This document shows, in pieces, positions 1 to 8,826 of a stretch of 64,000 nt of DNA. Under the pieces are notes generated by a model. It saw only the letters and a list, made by a program, of their open reading frames with translations, searched no databases and had not been told where the DNA came from. Source of the DNA: Methylosinus sp. LW4 (GTDB lineage: Bacteria > Pseudomonadota > Alphaproteobacteria > Rhizobiales > Beijerinckiaceae); NCBI RefSeq assembly GCF_000379125.1, contig NZ_KB900626.1, forward strand, positions 250,014 through 314,013, in the 5' to 3' direction. Each line of letters opens with the position of its first letter. Position 1 is the stretch's first letter. Made by a program: the position numbers and the translations under genes.

Positions 1-31
1 GACTGATTGCTTCGGTGCAGCGAATACAATC

Positions 32-146
32 CCCTCGTCCTGAGGCGCTTTTTGCGGCACGCAAAAAGCCTCGAAGGACGGATCCAGCCCACGCAGCAGC
101 GGCGACCCTTCGAGACGCCCGCTTCGCGGGCTCCTCAGGGCGAGGG
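32..146. repeat. Palindromic intergenic repeat, Rhizobiales style
   Basis: Two arms with the pattern CCTCGTCCTGAGGCGC and CCTTCGAGACGCCCGC...CTCCTCAGGGCGAGG face each other (about 32-80 and 106-146). This resembles the dispersed CCTTCGAG/CTCAGG repeats common between genes in Rhizobiales. No convincing gene covers bases 1-294; overlapping reading frames there lack codon bias and a ribosome binding site. Confidence 0.5.
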
Positions 147-294
147 ATGGATGGTTTATCCGAATGGATCGATCGGAAGTCGTATGAGGCGGCAGAAAAA
201 CATATGACGCGGCCGTCCCGGCGCGCGTCAATTCAGTCGATCGCTCGCTCTCCGATGGTTAGGATGTGGGCGCGATCCGACCGTGGAGACGCGC

Positions 295-747
295 TCAGCG
301 CTGCGGAGCGGGTTTTGGCCACAGGCTGGCGCCGGAGGGGCCGACGCCGGTCTCGAGCAAGAGGACCTCGCCGTCCTTCGCCCAGCCGAAATGAACCGTC
401 TCCGCCGGCACGACGATCGAATCGCCGGGGCCGAGCGCGCGCAGCGATTTCTCGTCGAATTCCCCGCCGACGCCCGCGTAGAAGCGCCCGGAGATCACCG
501 TCACCAGGCGCGCGTCGGGATGCGTATGCGGCAGCGATCGCGCGCCGGCCGCATATTTCACCGAGAGCGCATAGAGCGCCCCCGGCTGCGTCGCCGTGCC
601 GCTGACGGGCGCGGCGGAGACGCCCGAGAAGATCGGCACGGGCGCATATTTCAAGTCGTTCTGCAGCACCGCCGGCGGCGGGCCGTCGGCCAGCGCCGCG
701 TCGGCGCAAAACGCCAGCGCGAGGCCGAGGAGATTTCGCGCGCGCAT
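295..747 (-). CDS. Secreted cupin-domain protein
   Basis: This encodes a 150-residue protein with an N-terminal signal peptide (LLGLALAFCADAALADG) followed by a single small cupin barrel. The cupin metal-site pattern is visible as LPHTHPDARLVTVISGRFYAGVGGEF and a second motif PGDSIVVPAETVHFGW, which supply the usual His ligands. Such small periplasmic cupins bind a metal and often a small acid or sugar; the substrate cannot be read from sequence. It starts 11 bases after the stop of the upstream MFS transporter and has a GGAGG ribosome site, so both are probably one transcript. A role linked to oxalate or another organic acid is an inference from that neighbour only. Confidence 0.8.
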   Translation of the reverse strand: MRARNLLGLALAFCADAALADGPPPAVLQNDLKYAPVPIFSGVSAAPVSGTATQPGALYALSVKYAAGARSLPHTHPDARLVTVISGRFYAGVGGEFDEKSLRALGPGDSIVVPAETVHFGWAKDGEVLLLETGVGPSGASLWPKPAPQR

Positions 748-758
748 GAGGCCTCCGT

Positions 759-2477
759 TCAGTGGAAGAGGACGAAGGTCTTCTGCAGCGTGATCGACAC
801 GCCCCAGGCGAGCGGTATGCCGACGGCGGCCCAGGCGGCGAAGAGCAGAATGCGCGAGCCGCCATTCTGCGCGGCGGCGGCGCGGCGCGCCTCGGCGGCG
901 GCGGCCTCGGCCGCCTGTCCATCCTCGATATAATCCTCGAAATCGGCGTGCGGCTCTTTCTCTTCCTGCACGACGGCGGCGACGCTGGTCTTCTTCTCCG
1001 CGGCGACCTCCTCGTCGGTCATGAACAGCTTCTCGGCGACGGGCCGCACGGCGAGATCGCAGACGAGGCCGAGCACCAGCAGGCCGGCGAGAATATACAT
1101 GGTCTGATTATAGACCGCGTCGCGCGCGACGCCGTGGTCGAGCTGATAGTCGCGCAGATAATTGACGAGCACCGGGCCGAGCACGCCGGCCGTCGACCAT
1201 GCGGTGAGCAGGCGGCCGTGGATCGCGCCCACATAATGCGTGCCGAAAATATCCGCGAGATAGGCGGGAATGGTGGCGAAGCCGCCGCCATACATGGAGA
1301 GGATCACGCAGAAGAACGCCACGAACAGCACGACATTGCCCTGCTGCGCGGCGAAGGGCGCGGCCGAATAGAGAATAATGCCGAGGATGAAGAAGATGGC
1401 GTAGGTCGTCTTGCGGCCGAGCTTGTCGGACCATGTGGCCCAGGCGAGACGCCCGCCGATGTTGCAGAGGCTGAGCAAGCCCGTGAAGCCGGCGGCGATG
1501 GCCGCGATCTTCGCCTTTTGCGCGGCGTCGAGGCTGGAGAAGCCGATGTCGAGGCCGATGAGCTTGCCGCCGAACACTTCCTGCAGCATGGGCGAGGCCA
1601 TGCCCAGCACGCCGATGCCGGCGCTGACATTGAGCGTCAGCACCGCCCACAGCAGCCAGAATTGCGGGGTCTTCCAGGCGACGTTCAAATGGACGTGGCG
1701 ATTGGTGACCATTTTGTTGCCGGCCGTGGCGGAAGGCTCCCAGCCCTCCGGCTTCCAGCCGTCGCGCGGCACGCGATAGCCGAGCGAGCCGCCGACCATG
1801 AAGACGAAATAGATCGCCGCCATGGTGACGAAGGTCTGCCACACGCCCACCGAGCCGGGCGCCGCATAATAGGACATCAGTCTGTCGGCGAGCGGCGCGC
1901 CGATCATCGCGCCGCCGCCGAAGCCCATGATCGCCATGCCGGTCGCCATGCCGCGCCGGTCCGGGAACCATTTGATGAGCGTCGAGACCGGCGAAATATA
2001 GCCGAGCCCGAGGCCGATGCCGCCGATGACGCCGGAGCCGAGCCACAGCATCCAAATCTGATGCAGATAGACGCCGGCCGCCGAGATCAGCAGGCCGCCG
2101 CACCAGCACACCGCCGCGGCGAGGCCCGCCTTGCGCGGACCGGCGGTCTCCAGCCAATGGCCGAAGACGGCCGCCGAGGAGCCGAGGAAGACGAAGAACA
2201 GAGTGAAGGTCCAGCCGAGCATGCTGATCTTCCAATCGCAGCTCGTCGTCACGATGCTGGCGAAAAAGCCCATGTCGGCAGGGCAGGCCTTGGGCTCGGC
2301 GCCGCCGATGGCGCGCGACAGCGGTAGCCAGAACACGCTGAATCCATAGGCCATGCCGATGCACAAATGCACGGCGAGCGCCGCCGGCGGCACCAGCCAG
2401 CGATTGAAGCCGTGCGCTGCGATGGAGCGCTCCCGGCTGAAAAATTGCCGGGACGGCGTTGCGGCTGCTACCGACAT
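759..2477 (-). CDS. MFS transporter, oxalate/formate antiporter (OFA) family
   Basis: The product has about 572 residues. The start at 2477 is chosen because GGAGG lies 6 bases upstream, although the frame is open to 2636. It has twelve core membrane segments of the major facilitator type, the inter-helix motif region around DKLGRKTTY, and the double repeat RGMATGMAIMGFGGGAMIGAPL typical of OFA-family carriers such as OxlT. After the core there is an acidic, Ala/Glu-rich cytoplasmic linker (VVQEEKEPHADFEDYIEDG) and one additional C-terminal membrane helix, so it is longer than OxlT (about 420 residues). The family exchanges or symports small carboxylates such as oxalate, formate and pyruvate; the actual substrate is uncertain. 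Confidence 0.82.
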   Translation of the reverse strand: MSVAAATPSRQFFSRERSIAAHGFNRWLVPPAALAVHLCIGMAYGFSVFWLPLSRAIGGAEPKACPADMGFFASIVTTSCDWKISMLGWTFTLFFVFLGSSAAVFGHWLETAGPRKAGLAAAVCWCGGLLISAAGVYLHQIWMLWLGSGVIGGIGLGLGYISPVSTLIKWFPDRRGMATGMAIMGFGGGAMIGAPLADRLMSYYAAPGSVGVWQTFVTMAAIYFVFMVGGSLGYRVPRDGWKPEGWEPSATAGNKMVTNRHVHLNVAWKTPQFWLLWAVLTLNVSAGIGVLGMASPMLQEVFGGKLIGLDIGFSSLDAAQKAKIAAIAAGFTGLLSLCNIGGRLAWATWSDKLGRKTTYAIFFILGIILYSAAPFAAQQGNVVLFVAFFCVILSMYGGGFATIPAYLADIFGTHYVGAIHGRLLTAWSTAGVLGPVLVNYLRDYQLDHGVARDAVYNQTMYILAGLLVLGLVCDLAVRPVAEKLFMTDEEVAAEKKTSVAAVVQEEKEPHADFEDYIEDGQAAEAAAAEARRAAAAQNGGSRILLFAAWAAVGIPLAWGVSITLQKTFVLFH

Positions 2478-2853
2478 CGAATCCTCCAAAAATCGAGCTG
2501 CGCTCGCGCCGCGGCGTCGTGAGCGGTTCCCCGAACGCCGCCTTCGCGGCGCCCGCTGACGTTCGACAATGCCGAGCATTGCGGCTTTTTCAACTGTTTC
2601 TATCGGAAAATCGCCACAGCGCCGACGATCGATCAATATGTTTTTCTCGTCGCTTTATTTGATTTCTCTATTATGACGCCCATCCGCCGGATTGGACGAG
2701 AGCTTTCTATGGGCCGACCGAAATTCCCGCGCGACGCCAATGTTTTTGCGCTTGCGGGCGGCCTTGCGCGTCCATATCCTGTATGCCGATATGTAACTGC
2801 CGTATATAGCCATGGCGCGCAAGGACGGCGGCGCGCATTCCGAGGCCTTCGCC
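2478..2853. other. Divergent intergenic region
   Basis: This stretch separates the MFS transporter (minus) from the monooxygenase (plus). It is relatively AT-rich around 2,630-2,690 and must hold the two divergent promoters, but I could not assign convincing -35/-10 pairs. No coding potential was seen. Confidence 0.4.
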
Positions 2854-3852
2854 ATGCGGTTCGGCGTCTTCTCCACTTACGAAAACCCGCAGCAGGATTT
2901 CGCGCATTGCTTCGAGACGCAGACGCGCCTCGTGCGCCATGCCGAGGCGCTCGGCTTCGAGGAGGCCTGGGTCGCCGAGCATCATTTCGAGCCGGACGCC
3001 GCCTGCCCCTCCATTCTCACGCTTCTCTCCTATCTCGCCGGCGTGACGAGCACGATACGCCTCGGCTCGGCGGCGGTGCTGCTCGCCTTCCGCAATCCCA
3101 TTCAGGTGGCGGAGGATGTCGCCACCATCGATCTTCTCTCCAAGGGGCGGTTCGATTTCGGCGTGGCGCGCGGCGGGCCGTTCGAATTGCAGAATCGCCA
3201 TTTCGGCGCCGGCAAGGATTCGACGCGGGAGATGACTCTGGAGGCGCTCGGCCTCGTCAACCGCCTGCTCTATGAGGACAAAGTGACCTTCACCGGCGCG
3301 CATTACGAGGCCAATGGCCTCAGCCTCACGCCGCGCCCGCTGCAAAAGCCCATCCCCACCTATCTCGCCACCACCACGCCGGGCGCGATTCGCTACGCCG
3401 CGCGCAATGGCCATGGCGTGATGGCCGGCCCGCCTTTCCCCATAGAGCAGATAAAGGAGACCTTGCGCATCTATCGCGAGGCCGCGGGACCGGAGGGCGA
3501 TCCGCGCTTCACCATGGCGCGCTTTTATTTCGCCGCGCCGCGCCGCGAGCAGGCGCTGGCCGAGGCGGTTCCCTTCCTCTCCCGCTTCGCCGAGCGAATG
3601 CGCGGCAATTTCGCCCGCCAGGACGGCGCCGCGCCGGCCTCGCTGACGGAGGAGGGGCTGCTGCAACGCTCGCTGATCGGCGATTTCGACGAGGTGGCGG
3701 AAAAGATCGCCGCCTATCGCGAGGAGACCGACGCGCGGGCGATATTGCTGAAGCCGATTTCCCGCGACCCGGAGAAGAACTTGCGCTCGCTGGAGGATTT
3801 CGCGCGCCATGTGCGGCCGATGCTGGGCGTGGAGGCGGCGGCGGCGCAGTAG
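2854..3852 (+). CDS. LLM class flavin-dependent monooxygenase
   Basis: This is a bacterial luciferase-like (LLM) oxidoreductase of about 332 residues that uses reduced FMN. The N-terminus MRFGVFSTYENP, the stretch GFEEAWVAEHHFEPDAA and the region TIRLGSAAVLLAFRNPIQVAEDVATIDLLSKGRFDFGVARGG are characteristic of the TIM-barrel fold and its flavin-binding loops. I chose ATG 2854 because family members begin almost exactly there and GAGG lies 8 bases upstream; ATG 2812 in the same frame would add 14 residues. The substrate is unknown. The gene is monocistronic by appearance and divergent from the MFS/cupin pair. Confidence 0.85.
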   Translation: MRFGVFSTYENPQQDFAHCFETQTRLVRHAEALGFEEAWVAEHHFEPDAACPSILTLLSYLAGVTSTIRLGSAAVLLAFRNPIQVAEDVATIDLLSKGRFDFGVARGGPFELQNRHFGAGKDSTREMTLEALGLVNRLLYEDKVTFTGAHYEANGLSLTPRPLQKPIPTYLATTTPGAIRYAARNGHGVMAGPPFPIEQIKETLRIYREAAGPEGDPRFTMARFYFAAPRREQALAEAVPFLSRFAERMRGNFARQDGAAPASLTEEGLLQRSLIGDFDEVAEKIAAYREETDARAILLKPISRDPEKNLRSLEDFARHVRPMLGVEAAAAQ

Positions 3853-3927
3853 AGGGAGGTGCGCGCGCTATCGGTCGACTCCACTTGTCTTTTTGCGCTT
3901 CTTGCTTCGCTTCGAACGATCAAGCGC

Positions 3928-4056
3928 CTATTTCTTTTTGGATTTCTTTGGGGCTTGAGCCAAGTCTGACGCCGCAATAGTTTTCACGGGAGCCGATGTT
4001 CCTTTGGTCGCGAGCTTTTTGCCGGAAATCGAGGCCGGCTTCTTGCTGGTTGTCAT
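3928..4056 (-). CDS. Small lysine-rich protein, 42 aa
   Basis: A short frame runs from ATG 4056 to TAG 3928 and encodes 42 residues with ten or more lysines, starting MTTSKKPASISGKKL and ending in SKKK. An AAGGA ribosome-like site lies about 10 bases upstream of the ATG. The composition (Lys, Ala, Ser, no membrane segment) resembles the small basic proteins of unknown function seen in Rhizobiales; that resemblance is from memory. A nucleic-acid-binding role would be guesswork. It lies alone between the monooxygenase and lexA, on the opposite strand. Confidence 0.5.
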   Translation of the reverse strand: MTTSKKPASISGKKLATKGTSAPVKTIAASDLAQAPKKSKKK

Positions 4057-4175
4057 CTGGATTCCATCCTTCTGAAATCGAGCCGAACAGATTTGGAACG
4101 CGCCTATGTGTCGCGGTCTGCATTCATACTATATCTTGATCTCAGCCGGTCAATCGGAATCGTGCTCCACTTGCG

Positions 4176-4190
4176 GAACGCACCGAGAAC
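4176..4190. promoter_or_regulatory. LexA (SOS) box 1 upstream of lexA
   Basis: The sequence is GAAC-GCACCGA-GAAC, a perfect match on the reverse strand to the alphaproteobacterial LexA operator GTTC-N7-GTTC. It lies about 100 bases before the lexA start codon. Confidence 0.75.
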
Positions 4191-4202
4191 GCCTATCCTC
4201 CC

Positions 4203-4217
4203 GTTCATGATTTGTTT
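4203..4217. promoter_or_regulatory. LexA (SOS) box 2 upstream of lexA
   Basis: The sequence GTTC-ATGATTT-GTTT matches GTTC-N7-GTTC with one mismatch and lies 12 bases downstream of the first box, about 70 bases before lexA. Paired boxes suggest cooperative autorepression. Confidence 0.6.
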
Positions 4218-4286
4218 ATGAACCCGCGGCATCATGCTCGGGTTCGGTCGTGGCGCGACGCGGGCGGGCGGCGCCGGGGGGCTTCC

Positions 4287-4991
4287 ATGCTGACCAAGAA
4301 ACAGAGCGATCTGCTGCGCTTCATCCATGAGCGCCTGAAGGAGACCGGCGTGCCGCCCTCCTTCGACGAGATGAAGGACGCGCTCGATCTGCGCTCCAAA
4401 TCCGGCATTCACAGGCTCATTCTCGCGCTCGAGGAGCGCGGCTTCATTCGCCGTCTGCCCAATCGCGCCCGCGCGCTCGAGGTGCTGCGCCTGCCCGAAT
4501 CGGCGACGCCCCGCGTCGCCGCGCGCGGCGGCAAATTCTCGCCTTCGGTCATAGAGGGCGCGCTCGGCCGCGTGCGGCCCGTTCCCGCCGGCGAGCCCGA
4601 GTCCGATCAGCAGGTGGCGATTCCGGTCATGGGCCGCATCGCCGCCGGCACGCCCATTTCCGCTCTGCAGAATCGCAGCCACACCATCAGCCTGCCGCCG
4701 GATATGCTCGGCGGCGGCGAGCATTTCGCGCTCGAGGTGCGCGGCGATTCGATGATCGAGGCCGGCATTCTCGACGGCGACGTCGTCGTGGTGAAGAAGC
4801 AGGACAGCGCCGACACCGGCGATATCGTCGTCGCCCTCATCGACGAGGAGGAGGCGACATTGAAGCGCCTGCGCAAGCGCGGCGCCTCCATCGCGCTCGA
4901 GGCCGCCAATCCGGCCTATGAGACGCGCATTTTCGGGCCGGATCGCGTCCGCATCCAGGGGCGTCTGGTCAGCCTTCTGCGCAAATACTGA
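4287..4991 (+). CDS. lexA: SOS repressor LexA
   Basis: LexA represses DNA-damage genes and inactivates itself when RecA filaments form. The 234-residue product has an N-terminal winged helix (residues 1-65, [17 protein letters not shown]) and a C-terminal S24 peptidase-like domain. The self-cleavage bond is Ala120-Gly121 (GRIAAGTP), the nucleophile is Ser155 (RGDSMIEAG) and the general base is Lys193 (ATLKRL). The start at 4287 is preceded by a G-rich ribosome site and gives the family's normal N-terminus. Two SOS boxes upstream indicate autoregulation. The alphaproteobacterial insertion between the two domains (about residues 70-108) is present. Confidence 0.97.
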   Translation: MLTKKQSDLLRFIHERLKETGVPPSFDEMKDALDLRSKSGIHRLILALEERGFIRRLPNRARALEVLRLPESATPRVAARGGKFSPSVIEGALGRVRPVPAGEPESDQQVAIPVMGRIAAGTPISALQNRSHTISLPPDMLGGGEHFALEVRGDSMIEAGILDGDVVVVKKQDSADTGDIVVALIDEEEATLKRLRKRGASIALEAANPAYETRIFGPDRVRIQGRLVSLLRKY

Positions 4992-5170
4992 GAGCCTCGC
5001 GCCGCCACGATCTCGCCGCCCTTTGCCGCCATGGTCCGGCCTCGCGCGCTTTTGGCGCGCGGGCCTTTTCGCGTCGCGGCCGAGCGATTAAGGCATGTTG
5101 TTTCGTGTCGCGCCCTCGCCGAGGGCGCGCGCTGCGTCGCCAGCGGCCCGCGGCCGCCCCGCTTTTTTTC

Positions 5171-7111
5171 ATGGACGATGGAATGTCGCACTCGACTGGC
5201 CCGATGCGCGAAATCGAAGGATCGAAGCCCTTGGGCCAAAGCCGCCGCCTGTCTCTCCCGCGCCTGCCGCGCCGCTGGCTGATCGCTCTCGGCGCGGTCG
5301 CCGCAGTGGCGCTCGGCGCGGCCCTCGCGCCCTGGACCTTCTCGACCAATGCGCTGCTCGAGGAGATTTCCGGCCAGCTCAACGCCTCCTCCGGCCTGTT
5401 CATCGCCGCCAAGGGCCGCTCGACCTTCTCGCTGCTGCCGCGCCCGCACATCACCATAGACAGCATCGCCTTCGCCGATCCGACCGCGGCGCTGACCATC
5501 GAGGCGGACCGGCTGCACGGCAATGTGCTTCTGCTGCCTCTGCTCGCCGGCCGCCTGGAAATCGCCGATATCGAGCTCATCCGCCCGTCGATAGAGGTCG
5601 ATCTCGATCGCAAGCCGATGAGCACCTCCGGCGCCGCCGTGCGCGCCGCAGCGGCGCGGCCCTCGACGCCGGCGGCCGAGAAGGCCGATCGCGCCCGGCT
5701 CGGCGGCGTCTCCATCGTCTCCGGCGTCGCGCGCCTCAAATATTCGGGCGGCGAGGAGACGTTGCAGGACATTGACGCGACGCTCGACTGGCGCACCGTC
5801 GGCTCGCCGGCGACGCTCGACGCCGCTTTCTCCTGGGGCGGCGAGCGGCCGCGCGCCATGCTCTGGGTGCTGAAGCCCGGCGCGTTGCTGCGCGGCGAGC
5901 AGACGCCGGTCACGGTGCGGCTCGACTCGGACAGTGTGCGGCTGGAGGCGGAGGGCTTCGGCCAGCTCGGCGCCAAGCCGCGCTATATGGGGCGGATCAC
6001 CGCCTCCTCGCCCTCGCTGCGCCATGCGCTCGGCCTCGCCAAGGTGAGCGCGCCGCTGCCCGGCCCGTTCGAGAATGTGCAGCTCTCCGCCAAGGCCAGC
6101 GTCGGCCTGCGCGATTTTCAGCTCACCGATGTGAAGCTCTCGGCCGACGACAATGAATTCGAGGGCTCCTTCGCGCTGCGTCACGAGGGCGACAAGCCCA
6201 TCGTCCATGCGACGCTCGCCAGCAATTTCGTGTCGCTGAAGCCGATGATCGCCGATCTGCCGGCGCTCTCCGGCGCCGACGGCCAATGGAGCCGCGACGC
6301 TTTCGCCTTGCCGGATATTCAGGACGCCGATGTCGATCTGCGCCTTTCGGCGACGCGCGCCCGCATCTTGCGGCTGAACCTCGAGGACGCCGCTCTGTCG
6401 CTGCTGCTGCGCGGGGGCCGGCTCGAGGTCGCGCTCGCGGAGGCGCAGGCCTATAAGGGGACGGTGAAGGGCCGCGCCACTTTCGCCGCCAATGCGGCGG
6501 GCGCGCTGGAATTCCACGGCAATGCGCAGCTGACCGGCGTCGACGCCGGCGCGCTCGCCTGGGACCTCGCCGCCCGGCCAGATCTCGGCGGCGCGCTGGA
6601 CGCCAATTTCACGCTCGACGCCACCGGCGACTGCGTCGCGCAGATCATGCGCGATCTCGACGGCCGCGCCACCCTTACGCTGAGCGAGGGCGAGGTCGGC
6701 GGCATAGATCTCGAGCGCGCGCTGCGCCGCGTCGACAAGCGGCCCTTGTCGAGCGCGATGGACATTCGCTCCGGCCATTCGCTGGTGGATCGCGCCAGCG
6801 CGACCATCAAGATCGTCAAGGGAACGGCCAATGTAGAGGACGGGCAGGCGCATGGGCCGGGCTTCGCGCTGGCCTTCGCCGGCCAAACGCGCATTCCCGA
6901 GCGCAGCCTCGCGATGAAGGCGCAGGCCAATGAGGCCGACGCCGCCGGCAAGCCGCGCGAGAAGGGCGTGCAGATCGGCTTCGATCTCTCCGGCCCCTGG
7001 GACGATCCCGTCTTCGCGCCGGACGCCGCCGCGCTGATCAAGCGCTCCGGCGCCGCCGCGCCGCTGCTGCCGCGCGTGGAGCCGGAGGCGGGCGCGACGA
7101 AGGAGCGGTGA
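5171..7111 (+). CDS. AsmA family envelope protein
   Basis: This encodes roughly 646 residues. After a short cytoplasmic, basic N-terminus a single membrane anchor (LIALGAVAAVALGAALAPWTF) precedes a long periplasmic part. The N-terminal region LLEEISGQLNASSGLFIAAKGRSTFSLLPRPHITIDSIAF is typical of AsmA-like proteins, as is the later segment with the DLDGRATLTLSEGEVGGIDLE signature near the C-terminus. AsmA-like proteins act in outer-membrane assembly and are thought to move phospholipids across the periplasm. The start is uncertain: ATG 5171, 5183 and 5204 are all possible, none with a strong ribosome site. It ends 6 bases before the convergent ABC permease gene. Confidence 0.8.
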   Translation: MDDGMSHSTGPMREIEGSKPLGQSRRLSLPRLPRRWLIALGAVAAVALGAALAPWTFSTNALLEEISGQLNASSGLFIAAKGRSTFSLLPRPHITIDSIAFADPTAALTIEADRLHGNVLLLPLLAGRLEIADIELIRPSIEVDLDRKPMSTSGAAVRAAAARPSTPAAEKADRARLGGVSIVSGVARLKYSGGEETLQDIDATLDWRTVGSPATLDAAFSWGGERPRAMLWVLKPGALLRGEQTPVTVRLDSDSVRLEAEGFGQLGAKPRYMGRITASSPSLRHALGLAKVSAPLPGPFENVQLSAKASVGLRDFQLTDVKLSADDNEFEGSFALRHEGDKPIVHATLASNFVSLKPMIADLPALSGADGQWSRDAFALPDIQDADVDLRLSATRARILRLNLEDAALSLLLRGGRLEVALAEAQAYKGTVKGRATFAANAAGALEFHGNAQLTGVDAGALAWDLAARPDLGGALDANFTLDATGDCVAQIMRDLDGRATLTLSEGEVGGIDLERALRRVDKRPLSSAMDIRSGHSLVDRASATIKIVKGTANVEDGQAHGPGFALAFAGQTRIPERSLAMKAQANEADAAGKPREKGVQIGFDLSGPWDDPVFAPDAAALIKRSGAAAPLLPRVEPEAGATKER

Positions 7112-7117
7112 GGGGCC

Positions 7118-7912
7118 TCACCCCGCCCCGCCGCCCTTGGCGCGTCCGCGCGTGAGCAGCGCGGATAGGCCGAGCGCGATGGCGACGAAGCCGAGCAGCA
7201 GCGTCGAAATGGCGTTGACCTCCGGCGAGACGCCGAGCCGCACTTGCGAATAGATGCGCATCGGCAAGGTGGTGGCGCCGGGGCCGGTGGTGAAGCTCGC
7301 GATGACGAGATCGTCGAGCGAGATGATGAAGGTGAGGAGATAGGCGCTGACGACCGAGGGCGCGATCAGCGGCAGAGTGACGAGCGCGAAAGCGCGCACC
7401 GGCGTCGCGCCGAGATCCATCGCCGCTTCCTCCAGCGTGCGGTCGCAGCCTTTCAGCGCGGCGTGGATCATCACTGTCGCGAAGCACATCGTAAAAGACG
7501 CATGCGCCAGCACCAGCGTGAAGAATCCGCGCTCGACGCCGAAGGCGACGAAGACCAGCAGCAGGCCGAGGCCGAGCACCACTTCCGGCATCACCAAAGG
7601 CGCATAGATGGAGCCCGCGAAGAGCGTGCGCGAGCGGAAGTCGCCGAAGCGCGCCAGCGCCAGCGCGGCCAGCAATCCGTTGAGCGTCGCGATCAGCGCC
7701 GAGAGCGCCGCCGCGGCGAGGCTGATTTCGGCTGCGCGCAACATCTGCTCGTCATGGAGCAGGGCGGCGTACCATTTGGTCGAGAAGCCGCCCCACACCG
7801 TCACCAGCCGCGAGGCGTTGAAGCTCATCGTCGCCAATATGACGATCGGCCCATAGAGAAAGCCGAAGCCGAGAAGCAGCGCGGCGAGGCGCAGAAGACG
7901 CGCGCCGCTCAT
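7118..7912 (-). CDS. ABC transporter inner-membrane permease, PotC/PotI type
   Basis: This is a 264-residue permease with six predicted membrane helices. The cytoplasmic EAA loop, EEAAMDLGATPVRAFALVTLPLIAPSVVSA, contacts the ATPase. The overall pattern fits the second permease of spermidine/putrescine-type importers. It overlaps the first permease gene by 4 bases (ATGA), so the two are translationally coupled. It is the last gene of the unit, ahead of the convergent AsmA gene. Confidence 0.87.
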   Translation of the reverse strand: MSGARLLRLAALLLGFGFLYGPIVILATMSFNASRLVTVWGGFSTKWYAALLHDEQMLRAAEISLAAAALSALIATLNGLLAALALARFGDFRSRTLFAGSIYAPLVMPEVVLGLGLLLVFVAFGVERGFFTLVLAHASFTMCFATVMIHAALKGCDRTLEEAAMDLGATPVRAFALVTLPLIAPSVVSAYLLTFIISLDDLVIASFTTGPGATTLPMRIYSQVRLGVSPEVNAISTLLLGFVAIALGLSALLTRGRAKGGGAG

Positions 7913-8826
7913 CGCTTGCCCGCGCGCAATTGCGCGCGCTCATAGAGAAGAATGGGGACGAGCAGCAGCGCCAGCAGCGCCACTGCCGCGGCGGAGGCCG
8001 CCGGCCAATCGCGATTGGCGAAGAAATCATTCCAGAGCGTGCGGCCGATCATCAGAGTGTCGGAGCCGCCGAGAAGATCGGGAATGACGAATTCGCCGAC
8101 CGAGGGAATGAAGACGAGCAGCGCGCCGGCGATGATTCCGCGGCGCGACAGCGGCAGAGTGACATGCAGAAAGACTTGGAACGGCGTCGCGCCGAGATCG
8201 GCGGCGGCTTCGCGCAGCGACGCGTCCTGCCCCTCGATCGCCGCATAGAGCGGCAGCAGCATGAAGGGCAGATAGGAATAGACGATGCCGACGACCACTG
8301 CGCCGCTGGTCGCGAACATCGGGACCGGCGCGTCGATGAGGCCGAGCGCCATCAATGCATGATTGATGATCCCTTCGTCCTTCAGCAGCGTGATCCAGGC
8401 GTAGACGCGGATCAGAAAGCTCGTCCAGAATGGCGCGACGGCGAAGCCGATGAGAATGGTGCGCCAGCCGCGCGGCGCCCGCGCTATGGCGAGCGCGAAA
8501 GGATAGGCGATGAGAAGGCAGATCAGCGTCGCGACGCCGGCGATGGTCAGCGAGGAGAGATAGGAGTCGAGATAGAGCGAATCCTCGGCGAGGCCGCGAT
8601 AGGCGTCGAGGCCGAGCTGCGAGAGCTTCTCGAACAGGCCGGCGACGCTCGCGCCGTCGAAGACGGGCTCATAGGGCGGTCGCGTCTGCGCCGGATGCGA
8701 CAGCGAGATTTTGACGATCAGCGCGAAAGGCGCGAGGAAGAACAGCGCGATCCAGGCGTAGGGCGCGGCGATGACGAGCATCTCGCCGCGCGTGAGCCTG
8801 CGTCTTTTGCCGCCCTCCGGCATCAT
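7909..8826 (-). CDS. ABC transporter inner-membrane permease, PotB/PotH type
   Basis: This is a 305-residue permease, partner of the PotC/PotI-type protein. It has an N-terminal helix after the basic start, a periplasmic loop (residues about 45-85), and an EAA loop REAAADLGATPFQVFLHVTLPLSRRGI. The segment FIPSVGEFVIPDLLGGSDTLMIG is highly characteristic of PotB/PotH. The ATG (two tandem ATGs at 8826 and 8823) overlaps the stop of the ATPase gene. Confidence 0.88.
   Translation of the reverse strand: MMPEGGKRRRLTRGEMLVIAAPYAWIALFFLAPFALIVKISLSHPAQTRPPYEPVFDGASVAGLFEKLSQLGLDAYRGLAEDSLYLDSYLSSLTIAGVATLICLLIAYPFALAIARAPRGWRTILIGFAVAPFWTSFLIRVYAWITLLKDEGIINHALMALGLIDAPVPMFATSGAVVVGIVYSYLPFMLLPLYAAIEGQDASLREAAADLGATPFQVFLHVTLPLSRRGIIAGALLVFIPSVGEFVIPDLLGGSDTLMIGRTLWNDFFANRDWPAASAAAVALLALLLVPILLYERAQLRAGKR

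Noticed and set aside
759..2636. Longer start of the MFS transporter at 2636
   Set aside because: The extra 53 residues are Arg-rich and unlike the family, and a clear GGAGG site precedes the ATG at 2477.
4916..6886. 656-codon minus-strand frame
   Set aside because: Antisense shadow of the AsmA gene, which has proper motifs and codon bias on the plus strand.
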